A stretch of DNA of 64,000 nt from positions 811,001 to 875,000 of the forward strand of contig NZ_CP041982.1 in NCBI RefSeq assembly GCF_014522305.1, read 5' to 3'. Shown here piece after piece: positions 6,905 through 14,525 of the stretch. Made by a program: the position numbers and the translations under genes. Every line of letters starts with the position of its first letter. Position 1 is the stretch's first letter. The DNA is from Lactobacillus sp. PV034. Its GTDB lineage: Bacteria; Bacillota; Bacilli; Lactobacillales; Lactobacillaceae. The notes beneath the pieces were generated by a model, which saw nothing but the letters and a program-made list of their open reading frames with translations, was not told the DNA's origin and made no database searches.

Positions 6905-7653
6905 TATTTATCACCTTTCTTTAACTTTTCCATTTGGTCTTTTGTAAACATACCTTGGCAACTTTCAAGTAATTGCAACACTCTTTTATCAGTGATGTTT
7001 TCAGGATCGTATTTTGTTCTTACAGCTTTAACTTCACGCATGTAAGTAATATTTTGTCCTTGACCAATCTTTGAAGTTCTGATTACTAGATCACAGTTAC
7101 CATTTACGATGTTGTAGTACTTATCCTTAAGGGATTGCTTGAAAGTAGTCCTATTTGTGTCTTCATCAGTAATACTAATTTCACGGCTAATATAAATTAC
7201 ATTCATTGGTAAAGCTTTTAAGTCCATGACAAATTGTTGTAATGCTGCATTAAACATTGCATAACCTTTACCATAGGCAATATCAGCTAATGATTGAACG
7301 CCATTTTCTAAACAAATAGCTTGTTCGATCATGACGCAAATATCATCAATAACATCAACTACTACAGTTTTAAATTGTTGGTCTTCACTACCTTTTTGGT
7401 TTTGCAAAGCCACAATAATATCATCTAATTGTTGGATTGCCGAATGGGTTAATTTACCGTTTTGGTCACGTTCGTTTCTAATTTGAATTGATGGTGCTTG
7501 CCCTTGTTCGCTATTACCATCGGTATTCAAAATTAGTGGGTTTGGGAAGTAACTAGCAAAATATGATTTCCCTGACATTGTTTCTCCCCAAATAAAGAAG
7601 TTATGTGGTTGTGATTTTGGTTTTAATGTTTCTACCTTTGGTAATGTAATCAT
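6904..7653 (-). CDS. Phage RecA-like/AAA ATPase (Sak4-type)
   Basis: A 249-residue nucleotide-binding protein of the AAA_24 group. Walker A GETMSGKSYF starts at residue 23, a Walker B-like strand FKTVVVDVIDDI lies near 105, and a sensor-like MNVIYISRE lies near 165. Proteins of this type sit between the helicase and the DUF669 protein in lactic phages and are proposed single-strand annealing or RecA-like recombinases (Sak4 group). Start ATG 7653 is two bases after the helicase stop. Confidence 0.8.
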   Translation of the reverse strand: MITLPKVETLKPKSQPHNFFIWGETMSGKSYFASYFPNPLILNTDGNSEQGQAPSIQIRNERDQNGKLTHSAIQQLDDIIVALQNQKGSEDQQFKTVVVDVIDDICVMIEQAICLENGVQSLADIAYGKGYAMFNAALQQFVMDLKALPMNVIYISREISITDEDTNRTTFKQSLKDKYYNIVNGNCDLVIRTSKIGQGQNITYMREVKAVRTKYDPENITDKRVLQLLESCQGMFTKDQMEKLKKGDK

Positions 7654-7655
7654 GA

Positions 7656-9044
7656 TTATTTAAATATTCCTTTCTTTTTAGCCATGATATAAACCCATCC
7701 TGGTTTAAATCCATGTAACTTTTGATAAGCTTTCAATTCTGCATAAGACTTAAGTTCACTAACACTTTTATTCATAACGTTAGTCATAACCGTATCGTGA
7801 ATAGCGTCCTCAATGATCTTTTTACGTTCTTTACCTCTTTCAATTAAATCAACATCGGCTATTTTTTTAGCTTTATCAGGTACTTTAATTGGATTGCCAC
7901 AAATTGGACATTTACCGTCTTTTACCTGTGAAGCTTTAACTACCGCAAAGCAATAATCGCAAGTAGCAATCGCAAAAGTTGGTTCGCTTTCTTTAACCTT
8001 TTTACTTTTAGAACCAGTTATCATTGCCGACTTCCAGTCTCTTTCATCGTCTGGATAACCAAACTTTTTAAAATTATTAGCATGGTCAATGATAATCGCT
8101 GTTTTATCAGGTCTAGGATTTAAACAACGCATTGAGAATTGTAAATATAATGCTAGTGAGGCTGTCGGTCGTGCCATTATGACGCAATCAACGTTAGGTA
8201 AATCTACACCTTCAGTAAATAGGTTCACGTTAACTAAGATTTTTAATTTCTGATCTCTAAATTTTTGAACTATTTTTTCACGTTTATCTTTAGGCGTAGT
8301 TCCATCTACTTCGCTTGCTGATATTCCTGCCTCATTAAATTCAGCCGTAATTTTTAAAGCTGCATCAATTGAGTGGGCATAAACTACTGCTTGTTTATCA
8401 TTAGCAATTCTTTTATATTGCTTAACAATGTGACCAAACAATTTATTACTTAAAGCTTTATCCATAGAATCTTTTGTATAGTCACCGGTAGATGATTTTT
8501 TTAACTGCTTAACGTCAAAATCATTAGGTGGTTGAAAATATCTAAATGGTGCTAAAAAGCCTTTTTCAGTTAATTCTTGGATTGATTGACCAACGATAAT
8601 ATCATCGGCTATTAAATCTAATTGCTGCCGCCCTGTTCTAATAGGTGTTGCTGTAAATAGCAAAATAAACGCATTCGGAAACTGCTTTAAAATTCTCTGG
8701 TAACTTTTAGCCAAAGCATGGTGTGCCTCGTCTATTAGAATTAATTGCGGCTCTGATAATTTGTCAACTTTACGAGTTAATGTTTGAACCATACCTGCAG
8801 TTAGTAGCTCAGGAACTACATTCTGTTCTTTAAATGTTCTAACCGCTTGATCTAGAACTTCTTTACGATGAATTAGAAATAAAACTCGATTAGTTTTAAG
8901 CGTGGTTCTTCGTGCAATTTCTGCCATTACTACTGTTTTTCCAGTACGAGGCGGCGACTGTACGACAATTGATTTATGACCTTTTTTCATTGAATTAGTG
9001 ATTTTAGTGATTAAGTCTTGTTGATAAGGTCTTAGTTCATACAT
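7656..9044 (-). CDS. SF2 DEAH-box phage helicase
   Basis: A 462-residue superfamily 2 helicase. Motif I SPPRTGKT spans 30-37, motif II DEAH spans 105-108, motif III is LLFTATPIRT, and the C-terminal helicase domain ends in the motif VI region (ALYLQFSMRCLNPRP). A C4 zinc ribbon (CDYC...CPIC) follows. It unwinds DNA during phage replication or recombination. It is followed two bases later by the RecA-like ATPase gene, so helicase, ATPase and DUF669 protein form one coupled unit. Confidence 0.9.
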   Translation of the reverse strand: MYELRPYQQDLITKITNSMKKGHKSIVVQSPPRTGKTVVMAEIARRTTLKTNRVLFLIHRKEVLDQAVRTFKEQNVVPELLTAGMVQTLTRKVDKLSEPQLILIDEAHHALAKSYQRILKQFPNAFILLFTATPIRTGRQQLDLIADDIIVGQSIQELTEKGFLAPFRYFQPPNDFDVKQLKKSSTGDYTKDSMDKALSNKLFGHIVKQYKRIANDKQAVVYAHSIDAALKITAEFNEAGISASEVDGTTPKDKREKIVQKFRDQKLKILVNVNLFTEGVDLPNVDCVIMARPTASLALYLQFSMRCLNPRPDKTAIIIDHANNFKKFGYPDDERDWKSAMITGSKSKKVKESEPTFAIATCDYCFAVVKASQVKDGKCPICGNPIKVPDKAKKIADVDLIERGKERKKIIEDAIHDTVMTNVMNKSVSELKSYAELKAYQKLHGFKPGWVYIMAKKKGIFK

Positions 9045-9079
9045 CTCTTAGACCACCTCCCATTTAAATCCTTTAACCA

Positions 9080-9591
9080 TTACTTACGTTTTAATTCATT
9101 CAAAATATATACTTGCTGTTTGTTTGATCTATCACTATATTTTTTGAATTCTGTTTTCATAAAACTCATAAAATCATCAATCTTTTTATTTAATAATTCG
9201 ATTTCTTTTCCTTGAGATTTGATTTTTTCTAATATCAATTCAAAAGAATAATCATTGTGTGATTCAACATTGTTGTTAATTGAAATAGATTGCTTACTTG
9301 AATTATGATTAATGTTTAATTCCTTATGGGTTTCAATCATTTTGTCGGTTGGAAAGTAATCAATCATATAAGATTCTGAACAATGGAAATACTCTGCAAG
9401 CTGCTTTCTCTTTTCTTTGCTAATAAGACAACGGTAAGTTAAATACTCTCGCAGAGTATCTTTTCCCCAATTTAAATCCTCACTCACTTTGGTTGGAGTT
9501 AAATTTAATACTTCTAAATAATGATTAACTTTTTTGTGTTTAAGTAAGTTTTGTTTGATGCTACTGAATATTCAGATCTTGGTTTACTCAT
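9080..9591 (-). pseudogene. XRE-like phage protein interrupted by a frameshift
   Basis: From ATG 9591 the frame reads MSKPRSEYSVASNKTYLNTK and stops at 9514. The -1 frame carries on with VNHYLEVLNLTPTKVSEDLN and 130 further residues, including an HTH scaffold (KRKQLAEYFHCSESYMIDYF) and a coiled-coil tail. The frames join at A AAA AAG (9529-9535), exactly the heptamer that permits -1 ribosomal slippage. A one-base loss in the A run would look the same. Reading only from GTG 9487 would remove the first helices of the HTH, so the upstream frame is probably real coding sequence. ATG 9591 overlaps the previous stop. Confidence 0.6.
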
Positions 9592-9848
9592 TACTTTTTT
9601 ACCTCTTCCTTTAGTGCTAATTTATAAACTTCATGAATCGCATCATCATAAGTTGTTCTTACAATGTTTTGTAGTTGGTCTTCCAGGGTTCCATTTGAAA
9701 AACCTTTAAGTTCTGGTTTGTTTTTCTTTAACCAATTAATGGCTTTCTGATAAGTTCCTTGCTTTAAAGCTTCTCTCACTAAATTCTTAGTCCAGTCATT
9801 AAAAGCAAGTTTTGATTCTTCATAATACTTTCGATAAGCTTCAATCAT
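9591..9848 (-). CDS. Hypothetical phage protein, 85 residues
   Basis: An all-helical, highly basic protein (KLAFNDWTKNLVREALKQGT then KAINWLKKNKPELKG) without a recognised family. Its start overlaps the stop of the 101-residue gene as ATGA, and its TAA shares one base with the ATG of the frameshifted XRE-like gene. The tryptophan-lysine pattern resembles small phage early proteins of unknown role. Confidence 0.6.
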   Translation of the reverse strand: MIEAYRKYYEESKLAFNDWTKNLVREALKQGTYQKAINWLKKNKPELKGFSNGTLEDQLQNIVRTTYDDAIHEVYKLALKEEVKK

Positions 9849-10150
9849 AATTTTTCACTCTTATAGATGTCATTTAATATATCGTCTATCCATTTATCAG
9901 GTGGCATTTCATTAGTATTTTCTAGTAGCTCTACTATTAGTTCGTTTTCATCTACGTCTAATTCTTCCGCAAATTTTTCTGGTCCTAATTTTTCTAAACG
10001 TGATTTTAGAAATTCGACACCATTGTCGAAATCTGCTTCAGTGATTTCTGATGAAATAAACCAAGGTCGGTTATCTGCGTAAGCGACTAAACAGCCAGAA
10101 CCTTTAAGACGTTTCATTTTGTCTGCTATGTAATATGGATCATTAATCAT
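9845..10150 (-). CDS. Hypothetical phage protein, 101 residues
   Basis: An acidic protein with a glycine-rich beta start (KMKRLKGSGCLVAYADNRPWF) and a long acidic helical remainder (LGPEKFAEELDVDENELIVELLENTNE). I do not recognise it. It overlaps the previous gene by eight bases and the next by four, consistent with coupled early genes. Confidence 0.6.
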   Translation of the reverse strand: MINDPYYIADKMKRLKGSGCLVAYADNRPWFISSEITEADFDNGVEFLKSRLEKLGPEKFAEELDVDENELIVELLENTNEMPPDKWIDDILNDIYKSEKL

Positions 10151-10331
10151 TTACAATTTCCTCGCCTTCTACATAACTAATTTCATCTAGTTGACCTGAA
10201 TTAATCTTGTCAATAATTGGAATGCTGTCGAACCCGTAAATAGGATTATGTGGTTTAGCATTGATTCCTTTGCCGTAGCCTAAAGCAGTCATTATTACGT
10301 TTGGAAAAGATCTTTTATTAAAAACTTTCAT
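10143..10331 (-). CDS. Hypothetical phage protein, about 62 residues
   Basis: Begins MKVFNKRSFPNVIMTALGYG and ends EGEEIVND. No family is recognised. The frame is open further upstream, but AGGAG sits seven bases before ATG 10331 (another ATG lies one codon earlier), so the short form is preferred. That ribosome site overlaps the stop codon of the membrane peptide upstream. Confidence 0.55.
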   Translation of the reverse strand: MKVFNKRSFPNVIMTALGYGKGINAKPHNPIYGFDSIPIIDKINSGQLDEISYVEGEEIVND

Positions 10332-10341
10332 CATTACTCTC

Positions 10342-10437
10342 CTAAATCCAACTAAACAATAAGTAACCAAAGTACATTGTTAGAAACACACCAATACCGA
10401 TAATTTCCATACAAAACGCTTTTTCTAGTTTGCCCAT
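10342..10437 (-). CDS. Tiny membrane peptide, 31 residues
   Basis: Encodes MGKLEKAFCMEIIGIGVFLT followed by MYFGYLLFSWI: a short charged start and one transmembrane helix. It fits exactly between the DUF771 gene, which it overlaps by 13 bases, and the next gene, whose ribosome site contains its stop. Single-helix peptides like this are common early phage genes. No homologue is recalled. Confidence 0.45.
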   Translation of the reverse strand: MGKLEKAFCMEIIGIGVFLTMYFGYLLFSWI

Positions 10438-10727
10438 TTCCAATTAATTTCCTTTCTGTGGTTCTCCATCCATTCAGCAGCAGGGTATTCAAAGATAGTT
10501 ATCTTTCTACCTCTACCAGGGTGGATATCATCAACCCAATCAGGCTTAAATTTATAAAAGATTTCTTGCTTTACCCATGCTTTACTTCGACCGCCGCAAT
10601 ACTTTTTTCTAAATTCATCAAGACTGATTGTTTGTCCCATGAGGGTATGTCTTGGGACTAAATCAAGCTTGATTACTGCTTTTTGTATTGCTTCATCTAA
10701 TTCATCGGGTGGAATTACAACTTGCAT
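10425..10727 (-). CDS. DUF771-family phage protein
   Basis: A 100-residue protein of the DUF771 type, typical of the first few genes after cro in lactobacillus and lactococcal phages. It has the conserved SLDEFRKKYCGGRSKAWVKQ stretch and an aromatic-basic end (FEYPAAEWMENHRKEI). The KAWVKQEIF segment looks like an HTH recognition helix, so DNA binding is plausible but unproven. Ribosome site AAAGGAATAATAGCA precedes ATG 10727. Confidence 0.7.
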   Translation of the reverse strand: MQVVIPPDELDEAIQKAVIKLDLVPRHTLMGQTISLDEFRKKYCGGRSKAWVKQEIFYKFKPDWVDDIHPGRGRKITIFEYPAAEWMENHRKEINWKWAN

Positions 10728-10803
10728 TGCTATTATTCCTTTCTATTTTTTTATAGAACCCTCTAGCTTTCATTAATTTTTTTGGCTGAGTAATTGGTTT
10801 AAA

Positions 10804-10830
10804 AGTACTTGATCTGCTAAATCAAGTGCT
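10804..10830. terminator. Intrinsic terminator inside the early operon
   Basis: A ten-base stem (AGTACTTGAT/ATCAAGTGCT, one G-U pair, loop of seven) with a long T run on the plus strand and a shorter one on the minus strand. On the minus strand it covers the stop codon of the 44-residue gene and may reduce transcription into the later early genes. Confidence 0.55.
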
Positions 10831-10956
10831 TTTTTTTATTTCAAAATAATCAGCATTTTCATTTTCTAGAGAGTGAATAATCGCATTGGCTAAATTTCTT
10901 GTTTTAGAATCTGAACTCATAACAGGTTCTACTACTCTTAATTGATATCTCTTCAT
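10822..10956 (-). CDS. Small phage protein, 44 residues
   Basis: Begins MKRYQLRVVEPVMSSDSKTR and ends ENADYFEIKKST. It has a strong ribosome site (AAAGGAAAGG) before ATG 10956 and follows the cro-like gene directly, so it is very probably translated. No family is recognised. Its stop codon lies within the terminator stem. Confidence 0.55.
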   Translation of the reverse strand: MKRYQLRVVEPVMSSDSKTRNLANAIIHSLENENADYFEIKKST

Positions 10957-10969
10957 TTACCTTTCCTTT

Positions 10970-11158
10970 CTAGATTTTGAAATCTTGAATGACCTTTAAA
11001 ATGAATTTATTAGCAGTACTACCAGTTCTTTTCCCGCTTAAATACATGCTTACTTCCGATTTGGTCATTCCATACATTTTTGCTAGATCAGATGGTTTAA
11101 TGTTATTTTCTTTTAAATAATCATTTACTAGGTCTAATCCAGGTTTTGTAGTTGGCAT
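10970..11158 (-). CDS. Cro-like HTH regulator
   Basis: A 62-residue XRE HTH protein: LVNDYLKENNIKPSDLAKMY, GMTKSEVSMYLSGKRTG, NKFILKVIQDFKI. Size, single HTH domain and position as first gene divergent from the repressor mark it as the Cro counterpart that drives lytic entry. Ribosome site AAAGGGAGGG lies seven bases before ATG 11158. It would bind the same operator region as the repressor (11159-11424). Confidence 0.8.
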   Translation of the reverse strand: MPTTKPGLDLVNDYLKENNIKPSDLAKMYGMTKSEVSMYLSGKRTGSTANKFILKVIQDFKI

Positions 11159-11193
11159 TGTTAACCCTCCCTTTTATCAAAATTAACTAAAAA

Positions 11194-11384
11194 GTTAACA
11201 ATCTTGTTGACAATTTGACCCAATAGGATAAAATGAGAGTGTAATAAATAAGCGAAACAAACAAGCCCCTACTTGGTTTTTGATTCTCGCTATTATATTA
11301 TTTTGTGAACATTTTTGTTAACGAATTAGCTTACAAAAATATATTAACCCTATTGGATAAAATATGCAACATTTTTTATCCAAT
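11194..11384. promoter_or_regulatory. Genetic switch region with candidate operators
   Basis: The divergent gap holds two repeated motifs. GTTAAC/GTTGAC half-sites occur at 11194-11199 and 11206-11211 (paired) and at 11317-11322. The element ATWGGATAAAA occurs at 11223-11233 and 11351-11361 and inverted at 11374-11384; the last two form one inverted repeat in front of the repressor gene. A plausible repressor promoter is TTAACG (11318) with TATATT 16 bases on. A long imperfect hairpin covers 11251-11291. Confidence 0.5.
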
Positions 11385-11424
11385 TTAGCTAATTTTATTT
11401 TTGCATGCTCTAGAAAGCATTGAT

Positions 11425-11778
11425 ATGAATACATTTGATAGAATTAAAAAATTAGCGAAAAAGAATGGAATGAGTCTTCAAATAGTTGCTGAAAAGTCCG
11501 GCATTGGAATTAATACTATCTATAAATGGAAAAATTATGATCCTAAAGGAACGGATTTAGCTAAAGTGGCTAAACAATTACATACAACCACTGATTATCT
11601 TTTGTGTAATACTGATGATCCGAAAATCCCTGATAGTACTACTAATGATGGGTTATCTTGGTCGGACCTTGGTATGCCATACGGTGGCTCTATTCCTGAT
11701 GATTTAAAAGGCTACTATAAAGTTATGGCTGAACAATATGTAAAAGAGCATCCCGATTTATTTAAGGGAGATGAGTAG
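11425..11778 (+). CDS. CI-like phage repressor (XRE family)
   Basis: A 117-residue repressor with HTH_3 domain at about residues 3-62: FDRIKKLAKKNGMSLQIVAE, GIGINTIYKWKNYDPKG, LAKVAKQLHTTTDYLL. The short C-terminal part has no RecA-type autocleavage domain; instead the next gene encodes an ImmA-type protease, the partner used for SOS-linked inactivation in ICEBs1-like systems. I choose ATG 11425 behind AGAAAG rather than an upstream TTG. It maintains lysogeny by blocking the minus-strand early promoter. Confidence 0.82.
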   Translation: MNTFDRIKKLAKKNGMSLQIVAEKSGIGINTIYKWKNYDPKGTDLAKVAKQLHTTTDYLLCNTDDPKIPDSTTNDGLSWSDLGMPYGGSIPDDLKGYYKVMAEQYVKEHPDLFKGDE

Positions 11779-11780
11779 TA

Positions 11781-12173
11781 ATGTACGATGATATAATTGC
11801 GTACGAATTAAATTTTGCATTAGATCATGGTATTGGTTGCCTTATGGATAAAAATTTACCATCTGATGCTCCTAGCGTTGGATATGCCGGTAAATTCCCT
11901 ATGGTGCATATAAATACTAATTGGCATGAGAAAGATGAACTACCGTTTATTATTGCCCATGAGATTGGTCATGTTTTACTAGAAAATGGTATATATTATC
12001 ATTTGGCATTTTTAGGTAAGCAACGGGGTGAAGCAACTGCTAACGCTTTTGCAATTCAACTATTATTAAGATATTGCCAAGATAACGATTTATATTTTGA
12101 TACTTACTATAATTTTGCGGAATGCTTTAAAATTCCAAAAAATCAATATTATTTATTTGAAAGCATTGCATAG
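11781..12173 (+). CDS. ImmA/IrrE-type metallopeptidase
   Basis: A 130-residue zinc peptidase with the HEIGH active-site motif (H60-E61, H64) and the downstream helix GEATANAFAIQLLL that supplies the third ligand (E84). Family members cut the partner repressor after DNA damage or on a cue. The gene begins two bases after the repressor stop with ribosome site AAGGGAGATGAG, so the two are made together. This repressor/ImmA pair is common in prophages of lactobacilli. Confidence 0.88.
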   Translation: MYDDIIAYELNFALDHGIGCLMDKNLPSDAPSVGYAGKFPMVHINTNWHEKDELPFIIAHEIGHVLLENGIYYHLAFLGKQRGEATANAFAIQLLLRYCQDNDLYFDTYYNFAECFKIPKNQYYLFESIA

Positions 12174-12220
12174 TCCACACCGTCAATGACTATAAACTTA
12201 AGGCAATATAGGAGGCTTAT

Positions 12221-13027
12221 ATGAAAAAGAGATATGTATTAGGTGCTACTGCACTTGTATTATTAGGTTTAGGTACTAGTGCTTGTTCAAGTGATGGTTC
12301 AAGCGGCAGTGATAATTCACACTCAAAGACTGCTTCTACCCCTAAATACAACACCTTCAAAGGTAAGACTTTTACCACAAAAGATGGTGTATTAAAGATT
12401 GATAAAGTAATTAATGTTAAAGTTCATGATCCAAACTTACCTGATTCAGATTCAAACTATAACGTTGTTATGATTACTGCTTCATTCAAAAACACTTCAA
12501 AGAAATCAGTAAGTCCAAACGATTTCTTCAGAGAAAATATTAAGTTGGAGCAAAAACTATCTAATAGTACTCACGAATTAAATACTATTGGTGGTTCATA
12601 CGATGAAGGCTTATTTGGCAAGTATGCTGATTTAATCAAAGCCAATGATAATAAAGTTGATCCTGGTAAAACTGTTCAAGTAGCATTCGACTTTGACCTT
12701 GATTCTAAGAATGGAGACAAGTTAGTCGACAAATATATTTTCCAACCTGTAGATGGTTTAGGTAATGAAAATGGTAAAGCGTTAACCATGACGGCCACTA
12801 GTGAAAGTCTAATTGCTACGGATGAAACAAATACTGATGATTCATCTACTGACACTGATACCAGTTCTGATAATGACACTGACACTAATTCGGATTCTGA
12901 TTCATCTAATGATACAGACACTGATAACAACTCTGATTCAAATTCAGATAGCGATAAAGAAAATAATCAGTCGGACAGTAACACTGCAGATACTAATGAC
13001 AATAGCGATACAGATACTGATGATTAA
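12221..13027 (+). CDS. Prophage lipoprotein with DUF5067-like domain and acidic Ser/Asp/Thr tail
   Basis: The N-terminal signal ends in a lipobox-like LGTSAC with Cys22 as lipidation site; a Ser/Gly linker follows. Residues about 45-195 form an immunoglobulin-like DUF4352/DUF5067-type domain (YNVVMITASFKNTSKKSVSP is typical). The last 70 residues are almost only Asp, Ser, Thr and Asn. A lipoprotein between repressor/protease and integrase is a classic lysogenic-conversion position; in phage TP-J34 the lipoprotein Ltp there blocks superinfection. Its role here is inferred. Strong ribosome site AGGAGG. Confidence 0.8.
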   Translation: MKKRYVLGATALVLLGLGTSACSSDGSSGSDNSHSKTASTPKYNTFKGKTFTTKDGVLKIDKVINVKVHDPNLPDSDSNYNVVMITASFKNTSKKSVSPNDFFRENIKLEQKLSNSTHELNTIGGSYDEGLFGKYADLIKANDNKVDPGKTVQVAFDFDLDSKNGDKLVDKYIFQPVDGLGNENGKALTMTATSESLIATDETNTDDSSTDTDTSSDNDTDTNSDSDSSNDTDTDNNSDSNSDSDKENNQSDSNTADTNDNSDTDTDD

Positions 13028-13175
13028 TTAATTGCAAACAAAAAAGCCCCACACGGGCTAGGTGTAGAGCTTAGGCAATATTTAATATTTAAATGTTATC
13101 AAAATATAAGAGATGGGCATTTACTCGATGCCTATTTCTTATACCCTATTTTAGCAAAAATGGAGGTATTTTTAA

Positions 13176-14294
13176 ATGGCATCTGTTTATAAACGTGGTA
13201 AAACATGGACAGTCAGGTTTACTAAGAGAGAAAATGTCTATGATCCTGAATTACAAAAACGTGTTTCAAAATTAAAGCAGAAATCAAAGGGTGGTTTCAA
13301 AACAAAGGCAGAGGCTACTCAATACGGGATTAAACTTGAAGCTGAATCTATTTCAGGAGTAGATGTTACTAAGAATCCAATCTTTGCTGATTATTATAAA
13401 AATTGGATTGATGCGTTTAGATTACCTGGTGCTCGTCCTGCTACTGAAAGAAGATATCAAGTATATGTAAAACATATTAGAGATTATTTTTCTGATGAAA
13501 AAATAAAATCTATTACCAATATTGAATATCAGAGAATAATAAATAATTTCGGGCAAAAACATGCTCCTGAATCAGTTAGAAAATTAAATGGTTCTATTAG
13601 AGCTTGTGTTAAATATGCAATAAATGAAGGAGTACTGAATAAAGACTTTACTGCCAATATTAAAGTTACTGGTAATGAAAAGAAAAAGCGAAAGGTTAGC
13701 TATTTAAATGCCAATGAAATAGAAAAAGTTCTTAAAGAATGTGAAAGCAATTTACAGTCCAAGTATACCAGTCGCTACATTATTTTAACTGCATTTTTAA
13801 CTGGTGCTAGAATTGGCGAAATTACCGCTTTGCACTGGGAAGATATTAATTTTAAAAATAAAACAATTGATATTAATAAAGCACTTGATCAGGCTACCCA
13901 CGAATTAGGTCCTACTAAAAATAAATCCTCTGTTAGAAAAATAAGTGTAAATGACAAGTTACTAGACTACTTAAAACAACTTAAAGAAAACAATGAAGAT
14001 TATGTGTTTGGTTTAAAAGCTACTCACATGCCACCTACAAACAATGCAATTAACAATACACTTAGAAGCCTTTTAAAGAAAACTGGTATTAACAAACCTT
14101 CTTATCATATTCATAGTATTAGACACACCCACGTAGGCTATTTAATTTATAAAGGTGTAGATATTTATGCAATAAGTAAAAGATTAGGACACTCAAATTT
14201 AACAGTTACTTTAGATACCTACGCTAATTTACTTGACGAATATAAAGACAAGGAAAATAAAAAGATAGTTGGTTTACTTGGACAATTATTTTAA
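13176..14294 (+). CDS. int: Tyrosine-recombinase phage integrase
   Basis: A 372-residue integrase that inserts and excises the prophage. It has an N-terminal AP2-like arm-binding domain (MASVYKRGKTWTVRFTKREN), a SAM-like core-binding domain (about 68-165) and a catalytic domain with R212 (TGARIGEI), H313-x-x-R316 (HSIRH), H339 (LGHS) and nucleophile Y349 (LDTYANLL). All five canonical residues are present, so the enzyme looks active. Ribosome site GGAGG precedes ATG 13176. It is 112 bases from the tRNA-Arg gene, whose 3' end is the likely attachment site. Confidence 0.95.
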   Translation: MASVYKRGKTWTVRFTKRENVYDPELQKRVSKLKQKSKGGFKTKAEATQYGIKLEAESISGVDVTKNPIFADYYKNWIDAFRLPGARPATERRYQVYVKHIRDYFSDEKIKSITNIEYQRIINNFGQKHAPESVRKLNGSIRACVKYAINEGVLNKDFTANIKVTGNEKKKRKVSYLNANEIEKVLKECESNLQSKYTSRYIILTAFLTGARIGEITALHWEDINFKNKTIDINKALDQATHELGPTKNKSSVRKISVNDKLLDYLKQLKENNEDYVFGLKATHMPPTNNAINNTLRSLLKKTGINKPSYHIHSIRHTHVGYLIYKGVDIYAISKRLGHSNLTVTLDTYANLLDEYKDKENKKIVGLLGQLF

Positions 14295-14316
14295 ATTTGT
14301 GCATCATTTGTGCATC
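14295..14316. repeat. Tandem 11-base repeat, candidate integrase arm sites
   Basis: ATTTGTGCATC occurs twice back to back right after the integrase stop. A second tandem pair, AATTTCTTAT, lies at 14381-14400 next to the tRNA 3' end. Paired direct repeats between int and the attachment core are the usual form of arm-type binding sites. Confidence 0.5.
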
Positions 14317-14405
14317 ACTTATAAAATTTATATGTTTTCTTAATTTCTAAAATACCGTTAAATCAACATTCTTTATTCTTAATTTCTTATAATTTCTTAT
14401 AATTA

Positions 14406-14478
14406 TGACCCCCGTGAGATTCGAACTCACCTCTACGGTTTAGGAGACCATTATTCTATCCAGATGAACTAGGAGGTC
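14406..14478 (-). tRNA. tRNA-Arg (CCU anticodon), probable prophage attachment site
   Basis: A complete cloverleaf: acceptor GACCTCC/GGGGGTC, anticodon stem ATGGT/ACCGT around loop CTCCTAA (anticodon CCT, reads AGG), and T arm GTGAGTTCGAATCTCAC. No CCA is encoded. Its 3' end points at the prophage and integrase, so integration into the 3' end with restoration of the gene is the likely event. The duplicated core at the other prophage end would lie outside this window. Confidence 0.93.
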
Positions 14479-14525
14479 AAACTAGTTTTACTTTATCATA
14501 AAACTAATTTTTACACTATTATTTC

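Noticed and set aside
11425..12173. Toxin-antitoxin pair (HTH plus ImmA-type protein)
   Set aside because: Position opposite a Cro-like gene and beside an integrase fits a phage repressor with its protease better than a stand-alone toxin pair.
12676..13031. Open frames opposite or beside the lipoprotein tail
   Set aside because: They are produced by the repetitive Asp/Ser/Thr codons, have no ribosome sites, and give low-complexity peptides.
13036..13075. Terminator after the lipoprotein gene
   Set aside because: GCCC/GGGC is only four bases and no T run follows; a larger imperfect pairing is possible but unconvincing.
14406..14478. Damaged tRNA at the phage junction
   Set aside because: All stems pair fully, so the tRNA was restored by the phage end and should be functional.
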